DNA of 64,000 bases from Pseudomonas sp. Gutcm_11s (GTDB lineage Bacteria; Pseudomonadota; Gammaproteobacteria; Pseudomonadales; Pseudomonadaceae): NCBI RefSeq assembly GCF_028649395.1, contig NZ_JAQSUW010000010.1, forward strand, positions 180,964 through 244,963. The letters run 5' to 3'. The notes below the pieces were generated by a model that saw nothing but the letters and a program-made list of their open reading frames with translations, was not told the DNA's origin and did no database searches. Positions 27,093-36,743 of the stretch are shown here, in pieces (position 1 is the stretch's first letter; every line of letters begins with the position of its first letter). A program made the position numbers and the translations under genes.

Positions 27093-27914
27093 TCAGTCCA
27101 GAGCGCGAGCCAGCTGGATCAGCTCGGCGCGCCACTCGGCAGCCTGCGGCAGGCCGAGGAAGGACGGATTGAGGTAGCTCTCGCGGGCCTCGTAGGTCAG
27201 TACCTCGCCCTGCAGGTCGAGCACTTCACCACCGGCACCTTCCAGCACGCCCTGCGCCGCGGCGGTATCCCACTGCGAGGTGGGCGCCAGACGCGGGTAG
27301 CAATCGGCATTGCCCTCGGCCAGCAGGCAGAACTTCAGCGAGCTGCCGATGTTGGCCAGCTGCAGGTCGCCGAAGCGCTCGGCCAGGCCGGCCAGCAGGC
27401 GCTCCTGCGCCGGGCTGGAGTGGCGCTTGCTGGCCACCAGGATGAAGGCCTCGGCCGGCGCCAGGCGCACGGCGATGGCCTCGGGCTCGCCGCCTGGCTC
27501 CTGACGCCAGGCGCCCAGGCCGGCGCCACCGAAGTAGCAGCGACCATTGGCCGGGATGCCGACCACACCGAACACCACGCGGCCACGCTCGATCAGCGCG
27601 ACGTTGACGGTGAACTCCTCACTGCCGGAGATAAACTCCTTGGTGCCGTCCAGCGGGTCGACCAGCCACCAGCGCTGCCACTCGGCACGCTCGGCGAAGG
27701 CAATGCCGGCGTCCTCTTCGGACAGCACCGGAATGTCCGGTGCCAGCTCGCGCAGGCCGGCGGCGAGAATCTCGTGGGCGGCCAGGTCGGCGGCGGTGAC
27801 CGGCGAGGCGTCGGCCTTCTCGATCACGGCCACATCGTTGCGCCAATGCGGCAGGGTGGCCTGACCGGCGCGTTGCACCAGGGCGATCACCGCCGGCAGG
27901 TAGGGATGACTCAC
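27093..27914 (-). CDS. cysQ: 3'(2'),5'-bisphosphate nucleotidase CysQ
   Basis: Dephosphorylates 3'-phosphoadenosine 5'-phosphate (PAP), the by-product of PAPS-using reactions. The 273-residue inositol-phosphatase-fold protein has SEEDAGI and WLVDPLDGTKEFI, the metal-binding motifs, and TSQWDTAAAQGVLEGAGG near the C-terminus. The GTG at 27914 overlaps the nudE stop by 4 bp and gives the standard N-terminus MSHPYLPAVI; the longer open frame upstream is a nudE shadow. It could also clear PAP from the sulfotransferase-like enzyme at 1093-2046, an inference. Confidence 0.93.
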   Translation of the reverse strand: MSHPYLPAVIALVQRAGQATLPHWRNDVAVIEKADASPVTAADLAAHEILAAGLRELAPDIPVLSEEDAGIAFAERAEWQRWWLVDPLDGTKEFISGSEEFTVNVALIERGRVVFGVVGIPANGRCYFGGAGLGAWRQEPGGEPEAIAVRLAPAEAFILVASKRHSSPAQERLLAGLAERFGDLQLANIGSSLKFCLLAEGNADCYPRLAPTSQWDTAAAQGVLEGAGGEVLDLQGEVLTYEARESYLNPSFLGLPQAAEWRAELIQLARALD

Positions 27915-28477
27915 GGCTTGAACTCTCCACGTTGGGTCAGCAGGTCGCGGACCAGGTACAGGGCGGCCAGGGCGCGGCCCTCGGTGAACTGGGGATGCTG
28001 GGCCAGGGCGCTGAGTTCGCGCAGGCTGACCTTGTCGACGCGCAGCGGCTCGGGCTCGTCGCCCGGCAGGCTTTCTTCGTAGAGGTCGCGGGCCAGCACC
28101 ACCTGGATCTTCTGGCTCATGTAGCCGGGAGACAGGCTCAGCTCGGCGATCAGCTCCAGGCGCTCGGCGCCGAAGCCGGCTTCTTCCTTGAGTTCGCGGT
28201 TGGCGGCCACCAGCACATCCTCGCCGGGCTCGATCAGGCCCTTGGCCAGCGACAGCTGGTAGTCGTCGGTGCCGGCGCAATATTCCTCGACCAGCACCGC
28301 GTGCTCGGCGTCGAGCATCGCCACCACCATCACCGCACCGTAGCCCGAGCCCTTGCCCACCAGCCGCTCGTAGGTACGCTCGACGCCATTGGCGAAGCGC
28401 AGCTGCAGCTCTTCGACGCGGAACAGGCGGCTGCTGGCGACTATCTCGCGGGCCAGCACCTGGGGTTTCTCACGCAT
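27911..28477 (-). CDS. nudE: ADP-compounds hydrolase NudE (Nudix)
   Basis: Nudix hydrolase of about 188 residues, acting on ADP-ribose, Ap3A and NADH in characterised homologues. The Nudix box is GLIEPGEDVLVAANRELKEEAGFG, with the REXXEE core intact (RELKEEAGF), followed by LSLSPGYMSQKIQVVLARDL. Two adjacent ATGs exist at 28480 and 28477; the second has better spacing (6 nt) from AAGGAG. It leads the minus-strand set nudE-cysQ-thioesterase. Confidence 0.93.
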   Translation of the reverse strand: MREKPQVLAREIVASSRLFRVEELQLRFANGVERTYERLVGKGSGYGAVMVVAMLDAEHAVLVEEYCAGTDDYQLSLAKGLIEPGEDVLVAANRELKEEAGFGAERLELIAELSLSPGYMSQKIQVVLARDLYEESLPGDEPEPLRVDKVSLRELSALAQHPQFTEGRALAALYLVRDLLTQRGEFKP

Positions 28478-28569
28478 CATTCGCTCCTTGATTCGAACGG
28501 GTATCATACCCCGCTGCGCCGGAACATCCGCGCGGCTTCTTCGCTCTTCGTCTGTTTCCGGACTTTGCC

Positions 28570-29244
28570 ATGCATCAGCTGCCCTGGGCCGATATCGATA
28601 CCGTCCTGCTCGACATGGACGGCACTCTGCTCGACCTGCACTTCGACAACCACTTCTGGCTGCACCACCTGCCGCAGCGCTATGCCGAACTGCACGGCGT
28701 GAGCCGCGAGGCCGCCGAGGCCGAGCTGCTGCCGCTGTTCCGCGAGCATGCCGGCACCCTGCCCTGGTACTGCACGGACTTCTGGAGCCGCGAGCTGAAC
28801 CTCTCGGTGCGCGACCTCAAGCGCGAAGTGGCCCACCTGATCGCCCTGCGCCCGGACGCCGATACCTTCCTCCAGGCCCTGCGCGCCGCCGGCAAGCGCG
28901 TGGTGCTGATCACCAACGCCCACCGCGACTCGCTATCGCTGAAGCTGGAGAAGGTCGAACTGGCCCCCTACTTCGACCGCCTAATCAGCTCCCACGACTA
29001 TGGCTTCCCCAAGGAAGACCAGCAGTTCTGGTTCGCCCTGCAGCAGGACTTCCCGTTCGAACCGGCGCGCAGCCTGTTCATCGACGACAGCCTGCCAATC
29101 CTGCGCAGCGCTGGGCGGTATGGCGTCGCCCACCTGCTCGCGGTGCGCCAGCCGGACAGCCGCGGCCAGGCCAAGGACACCGAGGAGTTCGCTGCGGTCG
29201 AGGACTACCGCCAGCTCAGCGCCCAGCTCGCCCTCCCCGCCTGA
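28570..29244 (+). CDS. yrfG: GMP/IMP nucleotidase YrfG (HAD family)
   Basis: A 224-residue HAD hydrolase with motif I DMDGTLLDL (Asp15 and Asp17), motif II LITNAHR, a motif III Lys near PKEDQQ, and motif IV LFIDDSLPILRSA. The E. coli homologue YrfG dephosphorylates GMP and IMP. It diverges from nudE, with about 90 bp between starts, and is followed by the glycine-zipper gene. In the P. aeruginosa order as I recall it, nudE and yrfG are neighbours, as here. Confidence 0.9.
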   Translation: MHQLPWADIDTVLLDMDGTLLDLHFDNHFWLHHLPQRYAELHGVSREAAEAELLPLFREHAGTLPWYCTDFWSRELNLSVRDLKREVAHLIALRPDADTFLQALRAAGKRVVLITNAHRDSLSLKLEKVELAPYFDRLISSHDYGFPKEDQQFWFALQQDFPFEPARSLFIDDSLPILRSAGRYGVAHLLAVRQPDSRGQAKDTEEFAAVEDYRQLSAQLALPA

Positions 29245-29392
29245 TCCGGACAGCCCCGACCTGCCCCGGTTCGCCGACTGCGCCAGTTTTTGCACAAGCC
29301 GTGATCGCCCTCGCAGCCCGGACAAGTGGCACTTGTCCAGCGAGGCGGCGCTGGCAGCATGTGCGCCATCCACCAACGAAGGTCCGTAGTTA

Positions 29393-29839
29393 ATGAAGTA
29401 TTCCTCTGTGCTCCTGCTCTCTCTCGGCCTGGCCAGCGCCAGTGCCCTGGCCGGCAACACCTCGGCCGGCGTCGGCGGCGCCCTGGGTGGCGCGCTGGGT
29501 AGCGTGGTCGGCGAGCAGATCGGCGGCAGCACTGGCGCCGCCATCGGTGCCGGTGTCGGCGGCGCGGCCGGTAGCGCGGTCGGTGCCGACAAGCGCAATC
29601 GCACCGAGGCGGCCATCGGTGGCGGCATCGGCGCAGCCGGTGGTCAGGTGATCGGCAACAAGGTCGGCGGCAGCACAGGCGGTGTGGTCGGTGCGGCGGT
29701 CGGCGGCGGTGCCGGCGGCGCGCTGGGCAACTACTACGGCAATGACCAGGACGACGATGATCACGATCGCGGCGAGCATCGCGGGCACAAGAAGCACTAC
29801 AAGAAGAAGCACAAGCACCGCCACCACGATCATGACTGA
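29393..29839 (+). CDS. Secreted glycine-zipper protein with His/Lys-rich tail
   Basis: A 148-residue protein with a signal peptide (MKYSSVLLLSLGLASASALA, cleavage about residue 20). Residues 21-115 are almost all Gly, Ala, Val and Ser in GxxxG-type repeats such as GGALGGALGSVVG and GGGIGAAGG, the glycine-zipper pattern of membrane-inserting proteins. From about 117 there is an Asp run (DQDDDDHD) and then a His/Lys tail ending HKHRHHDHD. Function is unknown; the tail could bind metal ions. The upstream 29245-29392 stretch has no gene and carries its promoter region. A strong hairpin follows. Confidence 0.85.
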   Translation: MKYSSVLLLSLGLASASALAGNTSAGVGGALGGALGSVVGEQIGGSTGAAIGAGVGGAAGSAVGADKRNRTEAAIGGGIGAAGGQVIGNKVGGSTGGVVGAAVGGGAGGALGNYYGNDQDDDDHDRGEHRGHKKHYKKKHKHRHHDHD

Positions 29840-29851
29840 TCGCTGAAAACG

Positions 29852-29884
29852 ACAAGGCCCGCAGGATGCGGGCCTTGTGTTTTG
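29852..29884. terminator. Bidirectional rho-independent terminator
   Basis: A perfect 12-bp stem (ACAAGGCCCGCA at 29852-29863, TGCGGGCCTTGT at 29867-29878) with a 3-base GGA loop, followed by a T-rich GTTTT on the plus strand. It sits between two convergent genes, the glycine-zipper protein and the DUF1329 protein, and can serve both. Confidence 0.88.
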
Positions 29885-29905
29885 CGGCGTCTGAAAGCTA
29901 TCCGA

Positions 29906-31252
29906 TCAGATACCTTCGCGGCGCAGGGCGGCAGCAGTGAAGTCGCCCTTGTTCAGCTTCACGCCAAAGTCGTACATCGCCTCGTTGTTGTCCAGGCCGT
30001 CGACGAAGTAGCGCTGACCCTTGAAGTCGTAGATCGTCTCCAGGGTGCTGACGAATACCGGCACCTCGTAGTAGCTGATCGGGTGAGCTTCCTGCAGGCC
30101 GACCAGCTCGCCGTTCTTGTCGTACAGGTCGACGGAGAGGATCTGCCAGCTGTCCTCGTCGATGTAGAAGCGACGCGAGGCATAGGGATGGCTGAAGCCC
30201 TTGCGCAGCTTGGCGTCGACTACCCATACGCGGTGCAGCTCGTGGCGCAGCAGCTCGGGATTGACGTGCTTCTTCTGCAGGATCTTCTCGTAGGCAATGC
30301 CCTTCTGGTGCACGGCGTAGCTGTTGTACGGCACCAGCATTTCCTGCTTGCCCACCAGCGTCCACTCGTAGCGGTCCGGTGCGCCGTTGTAGGCGTCGAC
30401 CACGTCGGCGGTGGCCATGCCGTTGGTGTCCGGCTGCATGGCGTCATAGGCCAGCATCGGCAGGCGGCGCACGCGACGCTCGCCACGGCTGAAGCGCCAG
30501 GCCTTGCGGATCGCCAGGACCTGGTCGAGGGTCTCCTGCACCACCAGCGAGGAACCGGCCAGCTTGCTCGGCGCGGTCACCACGTACTTGTAGAAGAACA
30601 GGGTGTTGTCCAGATCGGCCGGGGTCACGCCTTCACGCCCGTAGATGAACATGATGTCGCGCTCGCGCTTGACCAGCACGTAGTCGCCGCCCTTGAGCAC
30701 GGCGGCGTGGTTGGTGGTCATGCGGGTCTGTTCGCCACGGTAGCGGGTGATGTGGTTCCAGATCGCTTCCAGACCGCTCTGCGGGATCGGGAACGGAATG
30801 CCGGCCGCGGTACCCTCGATGCCGTTACCGCCGGCGATCAGGCTGGCGTTGGTGGCGTTGTAACGAGTGGCATCGTAGATGCGCTGCGGCGAGGCGGCGC
30901 TACGGCGAGTGGGCAGCACGCGCAGGTAGTAGTCCGGGCTTTCCGCCAGCAGCTTCTGGTAGCCGGGGGTCAACAGGGCCTTGTACTGGGCCATGTTGTT
31001 CTTGTCGACGCGATACAGCTCAGCATCGGCAGCGAAGGGATCCGGATGGTGCATGCCGGGCTGATAATTGGCCGGCGGCGTGGCTACGCCACCCTCCCAC
31101 GAAGGGATGGTGCCGGCGGCATTGCCAGCGCGCTCGCCGCCCAGCGGCGTCAGGTCCTGCCCGAGGCGCGCGGCCTGGGTCGCGTCGACGCGGGCGTGTG
31201 CCGGCAGACTGACGGCAGCCGCCAGTGACAGTACAGCAAGAGTTCTCAGCAC
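29906..31252 (-). CDS. DUF1329 family exported protein
   Basis: A 448-residue protein with a signal peptide (LRTLAVLSLAAAVSLPAHA) followed by VDATQAARLGQDLTPLGGERAGNAAG, the characteristic start of DUF1329 proteins. PNYQPGMHHPDPF-type and IYDATRYNATNASLIAGGNGIEGTAAGIPFPIP stretches follow. Homologues are periplasmic or outer-membrane-associated and often occur with RND or lipid-handling genes; biochemical function is unknown. The frame is open to 31438, but the GTG at 31252 has GAGGAG upstream and yields the signal peptide directly. Confidence 0.85.
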   Translation of the reverse strand: MLRTLAVLSLAAAVSLPAHARVDATQAARLGQDLTPLGGERAGNAAGTIPSWEGGVATPPANYQPGMHHPDPFAADAELYRVDKNNMAQYKALLTPGYQKLLAESPDYYLRVLPTRRSAASPQRIYDATRYNATNASLIAGGNGIEGTAAGIPFPIPQSGLEAIWNHITRYRGEQTRMTTNHAAVLKGGDYVLVKRERDIMFIYGREGVTPADLDNTLFFYKYVVTAPSKLAGSSLVVQETLDQVLAIRKAWRFSRGERRVRRLPMLAYDAMQPDTNGMATADVVDAYNGAPDRYEWTLVGKQEMLVPYNSYAVHQKGIAYEKILQKKHVNPELLRHELHRVWVVDAKLRKGFSHPYASRRFYIDEDSWQILSVDLYDKNGELVGLQEAHPISYYEVPVFVSTLETIYDFKGQRYFVDGLDNNEAMYDFGVKLNKGDFTAAALRREGI

Positions 31253-31407
31253 AGCATTCTCCTCGCGGCGCACTCCGACGCCGCTACTTCTTATTCGTAC
31301 GACCAGACACAGGTCGCGCTTGCGGATTAGCGTTGGGTGAGGCTTCGGCCATCCTGGCGCCGGGTGGGCCCGGTCATCGGCCCCGCATCCGGCAGGGCTC
31401 TGAATAC

Positions 31408-32127
31408 TTACTCGTCGCGCTGGAACTTGAGGTCCCACACGCCGTGACCGAGGCGCTCGCCGCGCTTCTCGAACTTGGTCACCGGTCGTTCGCTGGGGCG
31501 TTCCACGTAACCTGCGGCGCCCGCCACATTATGGTAGCCCGGCGCCAGCGACATTACCTCCAACATATGCTCCGCGTATGGCTGCCAATCGGTGGCCATG
31601 TGCAGAACACCGCCGACCTTGAGCTTGCTGCGCACCAGTTCGGCGAAGCTCGCCTGGACGATACGGCGCTTGTGGTGACGCGCCTTGTGCCACGGATCGG
31701 GGAAGAACAGCAGGACGCGGTCGAGGCTGGCATCGGCCACGCAGTCGCGCAGCACTTCCAGGGCGTCGCAGCTGTACACACGGATGTTCGACAGGTTCTG
31801 CGTGAGCATGCCGTTGAGCAGGGCGCCGACGCCCGGCTTGTGCACTTCCACGCCGATGAAGTCCTGCTCCGGCGCGGCAGCGGCCATCTCCAGGGTGGCG
31901 TGGCCCATGCCGAAGCCGATCTCGAAGGTACGCGGCGCGCTGCGGCCGAACACCTGGTCGAAATCACGCAGGCCGTCTTCCAGCTGCAGGCCGAACTGCG
32001 GCCAGCCCTGGTCCAGGCCGCGCTGCTGGCCTTCGGTCATGCGCCCGGAGCGCATGACGAAACTCTTGATGGCGCGCATATGACGCTGGGCAGCGCCTTC
32101 GTCTGCCGGCTCGATGACTTCAGTCAT
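31408..32127 (-). CDS. trmB: tRNA (guanine-N7-)-methyltransferase TrmB
   Basis: Methylates G46 of tRNAs using SAM. The 239-residue protein has [34 protein letters not shown], the SAM motif, and [21 protein letters not shown], the diagnostic TrmB PDPWxKxRHxKRR signature. A C-terminal [17 protein letters not shown] motif follows. It starts 10 bp after thiG on the minus strand, in a thiS-thiG-trmB order. Confidence 0.96.
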   Translation of the reverse strand: MTEVIEPADEGAAQRHMRAIKSFVMRSGRMTEGQQRGLDQGWPQFGLQLEDGLRDFDQVFGRSAPRTFEIGFGMGHATLEMAAAAPEQDFIGVEVHKPGVGALLNGMLTQNLSNIRVYSCDALEVLRDCVADASLDRVLLFFPDPWHKARHHKRRIVQASFAELVRSKLKVGGVLHMATDWQPYAEHMLEVMSLAPGYHNVAGAAGYVERPSERPVTKFEKRGERLGHGVWDLKFQRDE

Positions 32128-32136
32128 GGGATTCTC

Positions 32137-32928
32137 TTACTTGATCAGGCCATCCAGCGGCGACGAGGCGCTGGCATAGAGTTTCTTCGGCATGCGCCCG
32201 GCGAGGTAGGCCATGCGCCCGGCGATGATGGCGTGCTTCATCGCTGCACCCATCAGGATCGGGTCCTGGGCGTGGGCGATGGCGCTGTTCATCAGCACCG
32301 CCTCGCAGCCCAGCTCCATGGCGATGGTGGCGTCGGACGCGGTACCCACGCCGGCGTCGACCAGCACCGGCACGGTCGCCTCTTCGAGGATGATGCGCAG
32401 GTTGTAGGGGTTGCAGATGCCCAGGCCAGTGCCGATCAGGCCGGCCAGCGGCATCACCGCGATGCAGCCCATGGCCGCCAGCTCGCGGGCGATGATCGGG
32501 TCATCGCTGGTGTAGACCATCACGTCGAAGCCTTCCTTGACCAGCACTTCGGCGGCCTTGAGGGTCTCGATCACGTTGGGGAACAGGGTCTTCTGGTCGG
32601 CCAGCACTTCCAGCTTGACCAGCTTGTGGCCGTCGAGCAGCTCGCGGGCCAGGCGGCAGGTGCGCACCGCTTCGGTGGCGTCATAGCAACCGGCGGTGTT
32701 GGGCAGGATGGTGTACTTGTCCGGCGAGATCACGTCGAGCAGGTTCGGCTCGCCCGGGTTCTGCCCGATGTTGGTCCGGCGCACCGCCACGGTGACGATC
32801 TCGGCGCCGCTGGCCTCGATGGCCAGGCGGGTTTCCTCGAGGTCCTTGTACTTGCCGGTACCCACCAGCAGGCGCGACTCGTAGGTGCGGCCGGCCAGGG
32901 TGAAGGGCTTGTCGATGATGGCGCTCAT
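32137..32928 (-). CDS. thiG: Thiazole synthase ThiG
   Basis: Forms the thiazole phosphate ring of thiamine from deoxyxylulose phosphate, dehydroglycine and ThiS thiocarboxylate. The 263-residue TIM barrel has [41 protein letters not shown] with the catalytic Lys, [12 protein letters not shown] and [12 protein letters not shown]. All are ThiG landmarks. It lies 17 bp after thiS. Confidence 0.97.
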   Translation of the reverse strand: MSAIIDKPFTLAGRTYESRLLVGTGKYKDLEETRLAIEASGAEIVTVAVRRTNIGQNPGEPNLLDVISPDKYTILPNTAGCYDATEAVRTCRLARELLDGHKLVKLEVLADQKTLFPNVIETLKAAEVLVKEGFDVMVYTSDDPIIARELAAMGCIAVMPLAGLIGTGLGICNPYNLRIILEEATVPVLVDAGVGTASDATIAMELGCEAVLMNSAIAHAQDPILMGAAMKHAIIAGRMAYLAGRMPKKLYASASSPLDGLIK

Positions 32929-32945
32929 GGCAGTTCCTCGGGCGA

Positions 32946-33146
32946 CTAGCCGCCGCCGATGGCGTGAACGACTTCCAGCTGGTCGCCGTCGCGCAGGATG
33001 GTGGAGCCGTGCTGACTGCGCGGCACGATGTCCAGATTGAGCTCGACCGCCACCCGCTTGCCGGCGGCATCGAGACGCACGAGCAGGTCGGCGACCGTGG
33101 CGCCGTCGGGCAACTCGAAGGATTCGCCGTTCAACTGGATGAGCAT
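32946..33146 (-). CDS. thiS: Sulfur carrier protein ThiS
   Basis: A 66-residue ubiquitin-like sulfur carrier whose C-terminus is adenylated and thiocarboxylated to supply sulfur to ThiG. It starts [15 protein letters not shown] and ends VVHAIGGG; the terminal Gly-Gly is required for activity. The frame is open to 33287, but the ATG at 33146 gives normal length. It leads thiS-thiG-trmB. Confidence 0.93.
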   Translation of the reverse strand: MLIQLNGESFELPDGATVADLLVRLDAAGKRVAVELNLDIVPRSQHGSTILRDGDQLEVVHAIGGG

Positions 33147-33226
33147 GGCTGGTCGGTCAGATTCTGAAAAGGGTCGGCATTCTAGCCCGATCGGCGACAG
33201 CCACCAAGGCGAGCGCACACCATCCG

Positions 33227-33604
33227 TCAGGCACGCCCGCCGCGCCAGGCCGCCAGGCCCAGGCACAGCCAGCCAGCGAGGAAGCACACACCGCCCAGCG
33301 GGGTGATCATGCCGAGCTTGCCCAGGCCGCTCAGGGTCAGCAGATAGAGGCTGCCGGAGAACAGCACGATGCCGACCGCGAACAGGCTGCCGGCGGCCTT
33401 GAGCAGACGCCCGGGCAGGCGCTCGGCGAGCAGCGCTACACCGAACAGGGCCAGGGCGTGGATCAGCTGGTAATGCACACCGGTCTGGAACACCGCCAGG
33501 TACTCCGCGCTGAGCTGGCCCTTGAGGCCGTGGGCGGCGAAGGCGCCGAGGGCCACGCCGGAGAAGCCGGCCACAGCCGCCAGCAGCAGAAAGACTCGTA
33601 ACAT
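33227..33604 (-). CDS. DUF423 family membrane protein
   Basis: A 125-residue inner-membrane protein with four hydrophobic segments. The DUF423 signature AAVAGFSGVALGAFAAHGLKG lies at the N-terminus, YQLIHALALFGVALL follows, and LTLSGLGKLGMITPLGGVCFLAGW is near the end. Function is unknown across the family. The ATG at 33604 places the first TM at the N-terminus. It diverges from mtgA (66 bp apart). Confidence 0.85.
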   Translation of the reverse strand: MLRVFLLLAAVAGFSGVALGAFAAHGLKGQLSAEYLAVFQTGVHYQLIHALALFGVALLAERLPGRLLKAAGSLFAVGIVLFSGSLYLLTLSGLGKLGMITPLGGVCFLAGWLCLGLAAWRGGRA

Positions 33605-33669
33605 GATCGGTTCCCAGACAGGTTGAATGCGGCCGCTATAATGGCCGCTCCCTCCCATCGGGCCAAGCC

Positions 33670-34407
33670 ATGCTGCGCAACCTGTTCCGACGCCTGATCA
33701 AGCTGCTGCTGTGGTTCGCCGCCGGCTCCGCCCTACTGGTGCTGGCGCTGCGCTGGATCGACCCGCCCGGCACGGCGCTGATGGCCGAGCGCAAGGTGCA
33801 GTCCTGGGTCGATGGCGAGTCGATCGACCTGCAGCGGACCTGGCGCCCATGGAAGGAGCTGCCGGACAGCCTGAAGATCGCGGTGATCGCCGCCGAGGAC
33901 CAGAAGTTCGCCGAGCACTGGGGCTTCGATGTCACGGCCATCCGCCAGGCCCTGGAGCACAACGCCGAGGGTGGCAGCCTGCGCGGCGCCAGCACCATCA
34001 GCCAGCAGGTAGCCAAGAACCTGTTCCTCTGGTCCGGCCGCAGCTGGCCACGCAAGGCGCTGGAGGCCTGGTTCACCGGACTGATCGAGCTGCTCTGGCC
34101 CAAGCAGCGCATCCTCGAGGTCTACCTCAACAGCGTGGAATGGGGCGATGGCGTATTCGGCGCCGAGGCCGCCGCACGCCACCACTTCAAGGTCGGCGCG
34201 CCCTACCTGTCGCGCACCCAGGCCAGCCTGCTCGCCGCCGTGCTGCCCAACCCGCGCGCCTGGAGTGCCAGCCGCCCCGGCCCGCACGTGCAGCGCCGCG
34301 CCGCCTGGATCCGCCAGCAGAGCTACCAGCTCGGCGGCAGCCACTACCTCAGCCAGCTGTCCTGGCAACTCCCGCCATGGTGGCCGGAGTGGGCGCCGCG
34401 TTCCTGA
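33670..34407 (+). CDS. mtgA: Monofunctional peptidoglycan transglycosylase MtgA
   Basis: Polymerises lipid II into glycan strands at the outer face of the inner membrane. The 245-residue protein has one N-terminal TM (about 9-28) and a GT51 domain with IAAEDQKFAEHWGFD (catalytic Glu), GGSLRGASTISQQVAKNLFLW, RILEVYLNSVEWGDGVFGAEAAARHHF and the terminal LLAAVLPNPRAWS. All five GT51 motifs are visible. Its last 59 bp overlap the convergent YhhN gene. Confidence 0.95.
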   Translation: MLRNLFRRLIKLLLWFAAGSALLVLALRWIDPPGTALMAERKVQSWVDGESIDLQRTWRPWKELPDSLKIAVIAAEDQKFAEHWGFDVTAIRQALEHNAEGGSLRGASTISQQVAKNLFLWSGRSWPRKALEAWFTGLIELLWPKQRILEVYLNSVEWGDGVFGAEAAARHHFKVGAPYLSRTQASLLAAVLPNPRAWSASRPGPHVQRRAAWIRQQSYQLGGSHYLSQLSWQLPPWWPEWAPRS

Positions 34408-35035
34408 GGCGCAGCAGGCCCCAGGCGATCAACGCCTGACCGCTGAAGTAGCAGGTGACGATCACCAGCACCGCATACGGGAAGGGCTGCACGAACTTGT
34501 TCACGCCGATCAGCGAGTCGGCCACCACGAACAGCATGGCGCCCAGCCACAGCGGCCCCGGCCGCGATTCCAGGCGGCCGGCCAGGATCGCCATGGCCAG
34601 CAGGCAGCTCAGGTAGATCGCCACCGGAATCTTCAGCGCCCCCGCCGCCGGCAGCATCCAGGCCGCCATCACCAGCGAATAAAGTACGACCGGCAGGCTG
34701 CGCCAGAGCAGCCAGGGCCGCCCACGACCGAGCAGGGCGAAGGCCACCACGAAGGCCAGCTGATTGACCAGGAAGGCCAGCAGCGCCTGGACGAACAGGC
34801 CGTCGCGGTTGCCGAAGTCGAGGAAGAAATCACCCGCCGCCGCGCCCACGTAGCCCAGCGCCAGCCAACGCCCCGCAGCGCCGGGAAAGGCACGCCAGGC
34901 CAGCGCGGCGAAGATCAGCATGGGCAGCGGCTTGAGCAGCCAGCCCAGCGGGTATGGCTTGAGCGGCAGCAGGAGCAGATAGATGACACCCAGCCCGATG
35001 GCGAGGGTGTAGAGGCGCAGCTGGCTGGCAGACAT
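34349..35035 (-). CDS. YhhN family membrane protein (lysoplasmalogenase-like)
   Basis: A 228-residue protein with about eight TM segments and the YhhN/TMEM86 pattern: LLKPLPMLIFAALAW at TM2-3, LGYVGAAAGDFFLDF with conserved acidic residues, and GAMLFVVADSLIGVNKF. Animal members hydrolyse lysoplasmalogens; bacterial substrates are mostly unknown. It converges on mtgA with a 59-bp coding overlap. Confidence 0.85.
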   Translation of the reverse strand: MSASQLRLYTLAIGLGVIYLLLLPLKPYPLGWLLKPLPMLIFAALAWRAFPGAAGRWLALGYVGAAAGDFFLDFGNRDGLFVQALLAFLVNQLAFVVAFALLGRGRPWLLWRSLPVVLYSLVMAAWMLPAAGALKIPVAIYLSCLLAMAILAGRLESRPGPLWLGAMLFVVADSLIGVNKFVQPFPYAVLVIVTCYFSGQALIAWGLLRLRNAAPTPATMAGVARTAG

Positions 35036-35123
35036 GGCGGACTCCCGTGGATGGAGAGCCGATCCTGCCTAAGGCCACGTCGCCCGACCAGTCGTCAGGC
35101 GCCAGCGGCCATGGCCGAACGCG

Positions 35124-35714
35124 TCAGTGCTGCAGCAGGCGCTTGGGCACGGCGCGCAACAACTGCACGCGCTCATCCTGGATATGCGCGGTCAGCCCCT
35201 GCTGCGGGTAGACCCAGGCCTCGCCTTCCTGCAGCTGCAGGCGTAGGCGCGGCTCACCCAGGCTGGCGCTCAGCGTTGTTGCCGACACCAGTTGCTGCGG
35301 CAGCAGATTGAGCCCCTCGATATTGCGCCCGGCCAGCTGCGCCAGCATTTCCGCCGACTGCGGCTGCTCGGGATCATTCGGACGCACCCCGCTGGCGTCG
35401 GCCAGGCTGGCGCGCTGCGCATCGCTGAGCGCCAGCTCGCCCTCCACTCGCCAGCCGTCCAGCTCGCCACGCAGCAGCAGGCGCGGGCCGTCCATGCGTG
35501 GCTGCAGCCACAGTTCGGCCGCGGACAGGCGCTGGCTCAGATCGCCGACACTGAGACGATCCTCGAGCAGCGGCCGCAGTACCTCGATATCCCACTGCTG
35601 CAGCCAGGGCGCCGGCGCGACCTTGTCCTCGCGCGGGGTCAGCAGCCAGTAGCCGAGCAGACAGCTGGCCAGGGCCACGATGGTGAACAGCAGGGCAGGC
35701 GGACGACGACTCAC
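35124..35714 (-). CDS. Uncharacterised membrane-anchored protein
   Basis: A 196-residue protein with one N-terminal TM (PALLFTIVALASCLLGYWLL) and a probable periplasmic domain rich in Leu, Arg and Gln. No catalytic motif was recognised. The frame is open to 35744, but the GTG at 35714 has CGGAG 7 bases upstream and lies beyond the rpoH terminator. In P. aeruginosa I recall a hypothetical gene in this place between mtgA and rpoH. Confidence 0.75.
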   Translation of the reverse strand: MSRRPPALLFTIVALASCLLGYWLLTPREDKVAPAPWLQQWDIEVLRPLLEDRLSVGDLSQRLSAAELWLQPRMDGPRLLLRGELDGWRVEGELALSDAQRASLADASGVRPNDPEQPQSAEMLAQLAGRNIEGLNLLPQQLVSATTLSASLGEPRLRLQLQEGEAWVYPQQGLTAHIQDERVQLLRAVPKRLLQH

Positions 35715-35731
35715 GAATAAACTCCGGGCAG

Positions 35732-35757
35732 AAAAAAGCCGCACCTGGGTGCGGCTT
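35732..35757 (-). terminator. Rho-independent terminator of rpoH
   Basis: Read on the minus strand, a 10-bp stem AAGCCGCACC/GGTGCGGCTT ends in a run of Ts. It lies 17 bp past the rpoH stop, just before the next minus-strand gene, and should end rpoH transcription. Confidence 0.85.
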
Positions 35758-35773
35758 CTCGGGGTGGTGCGAC

Positions 35774-36628
<855 letters not shown>

Positions 36629-36743
36629 CAAAAACCTCCGGTATTACGGGATCGGCGCAGTCTAGCACCGTCGATCCTGAGACGGGCAAGCTGGACGAAA
36701 GTTCCCGTACAGCTAGCCGGGGATCAAGACAAAAACAAAACTG

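Noticed and set aside
29442..29855. Alternative frames on both strands of the glycine-zipper gene
   Set aside because: The GGC/GCC repeat structure opens all frames; only the chosen frame has a start, signal peptide and a terminator.
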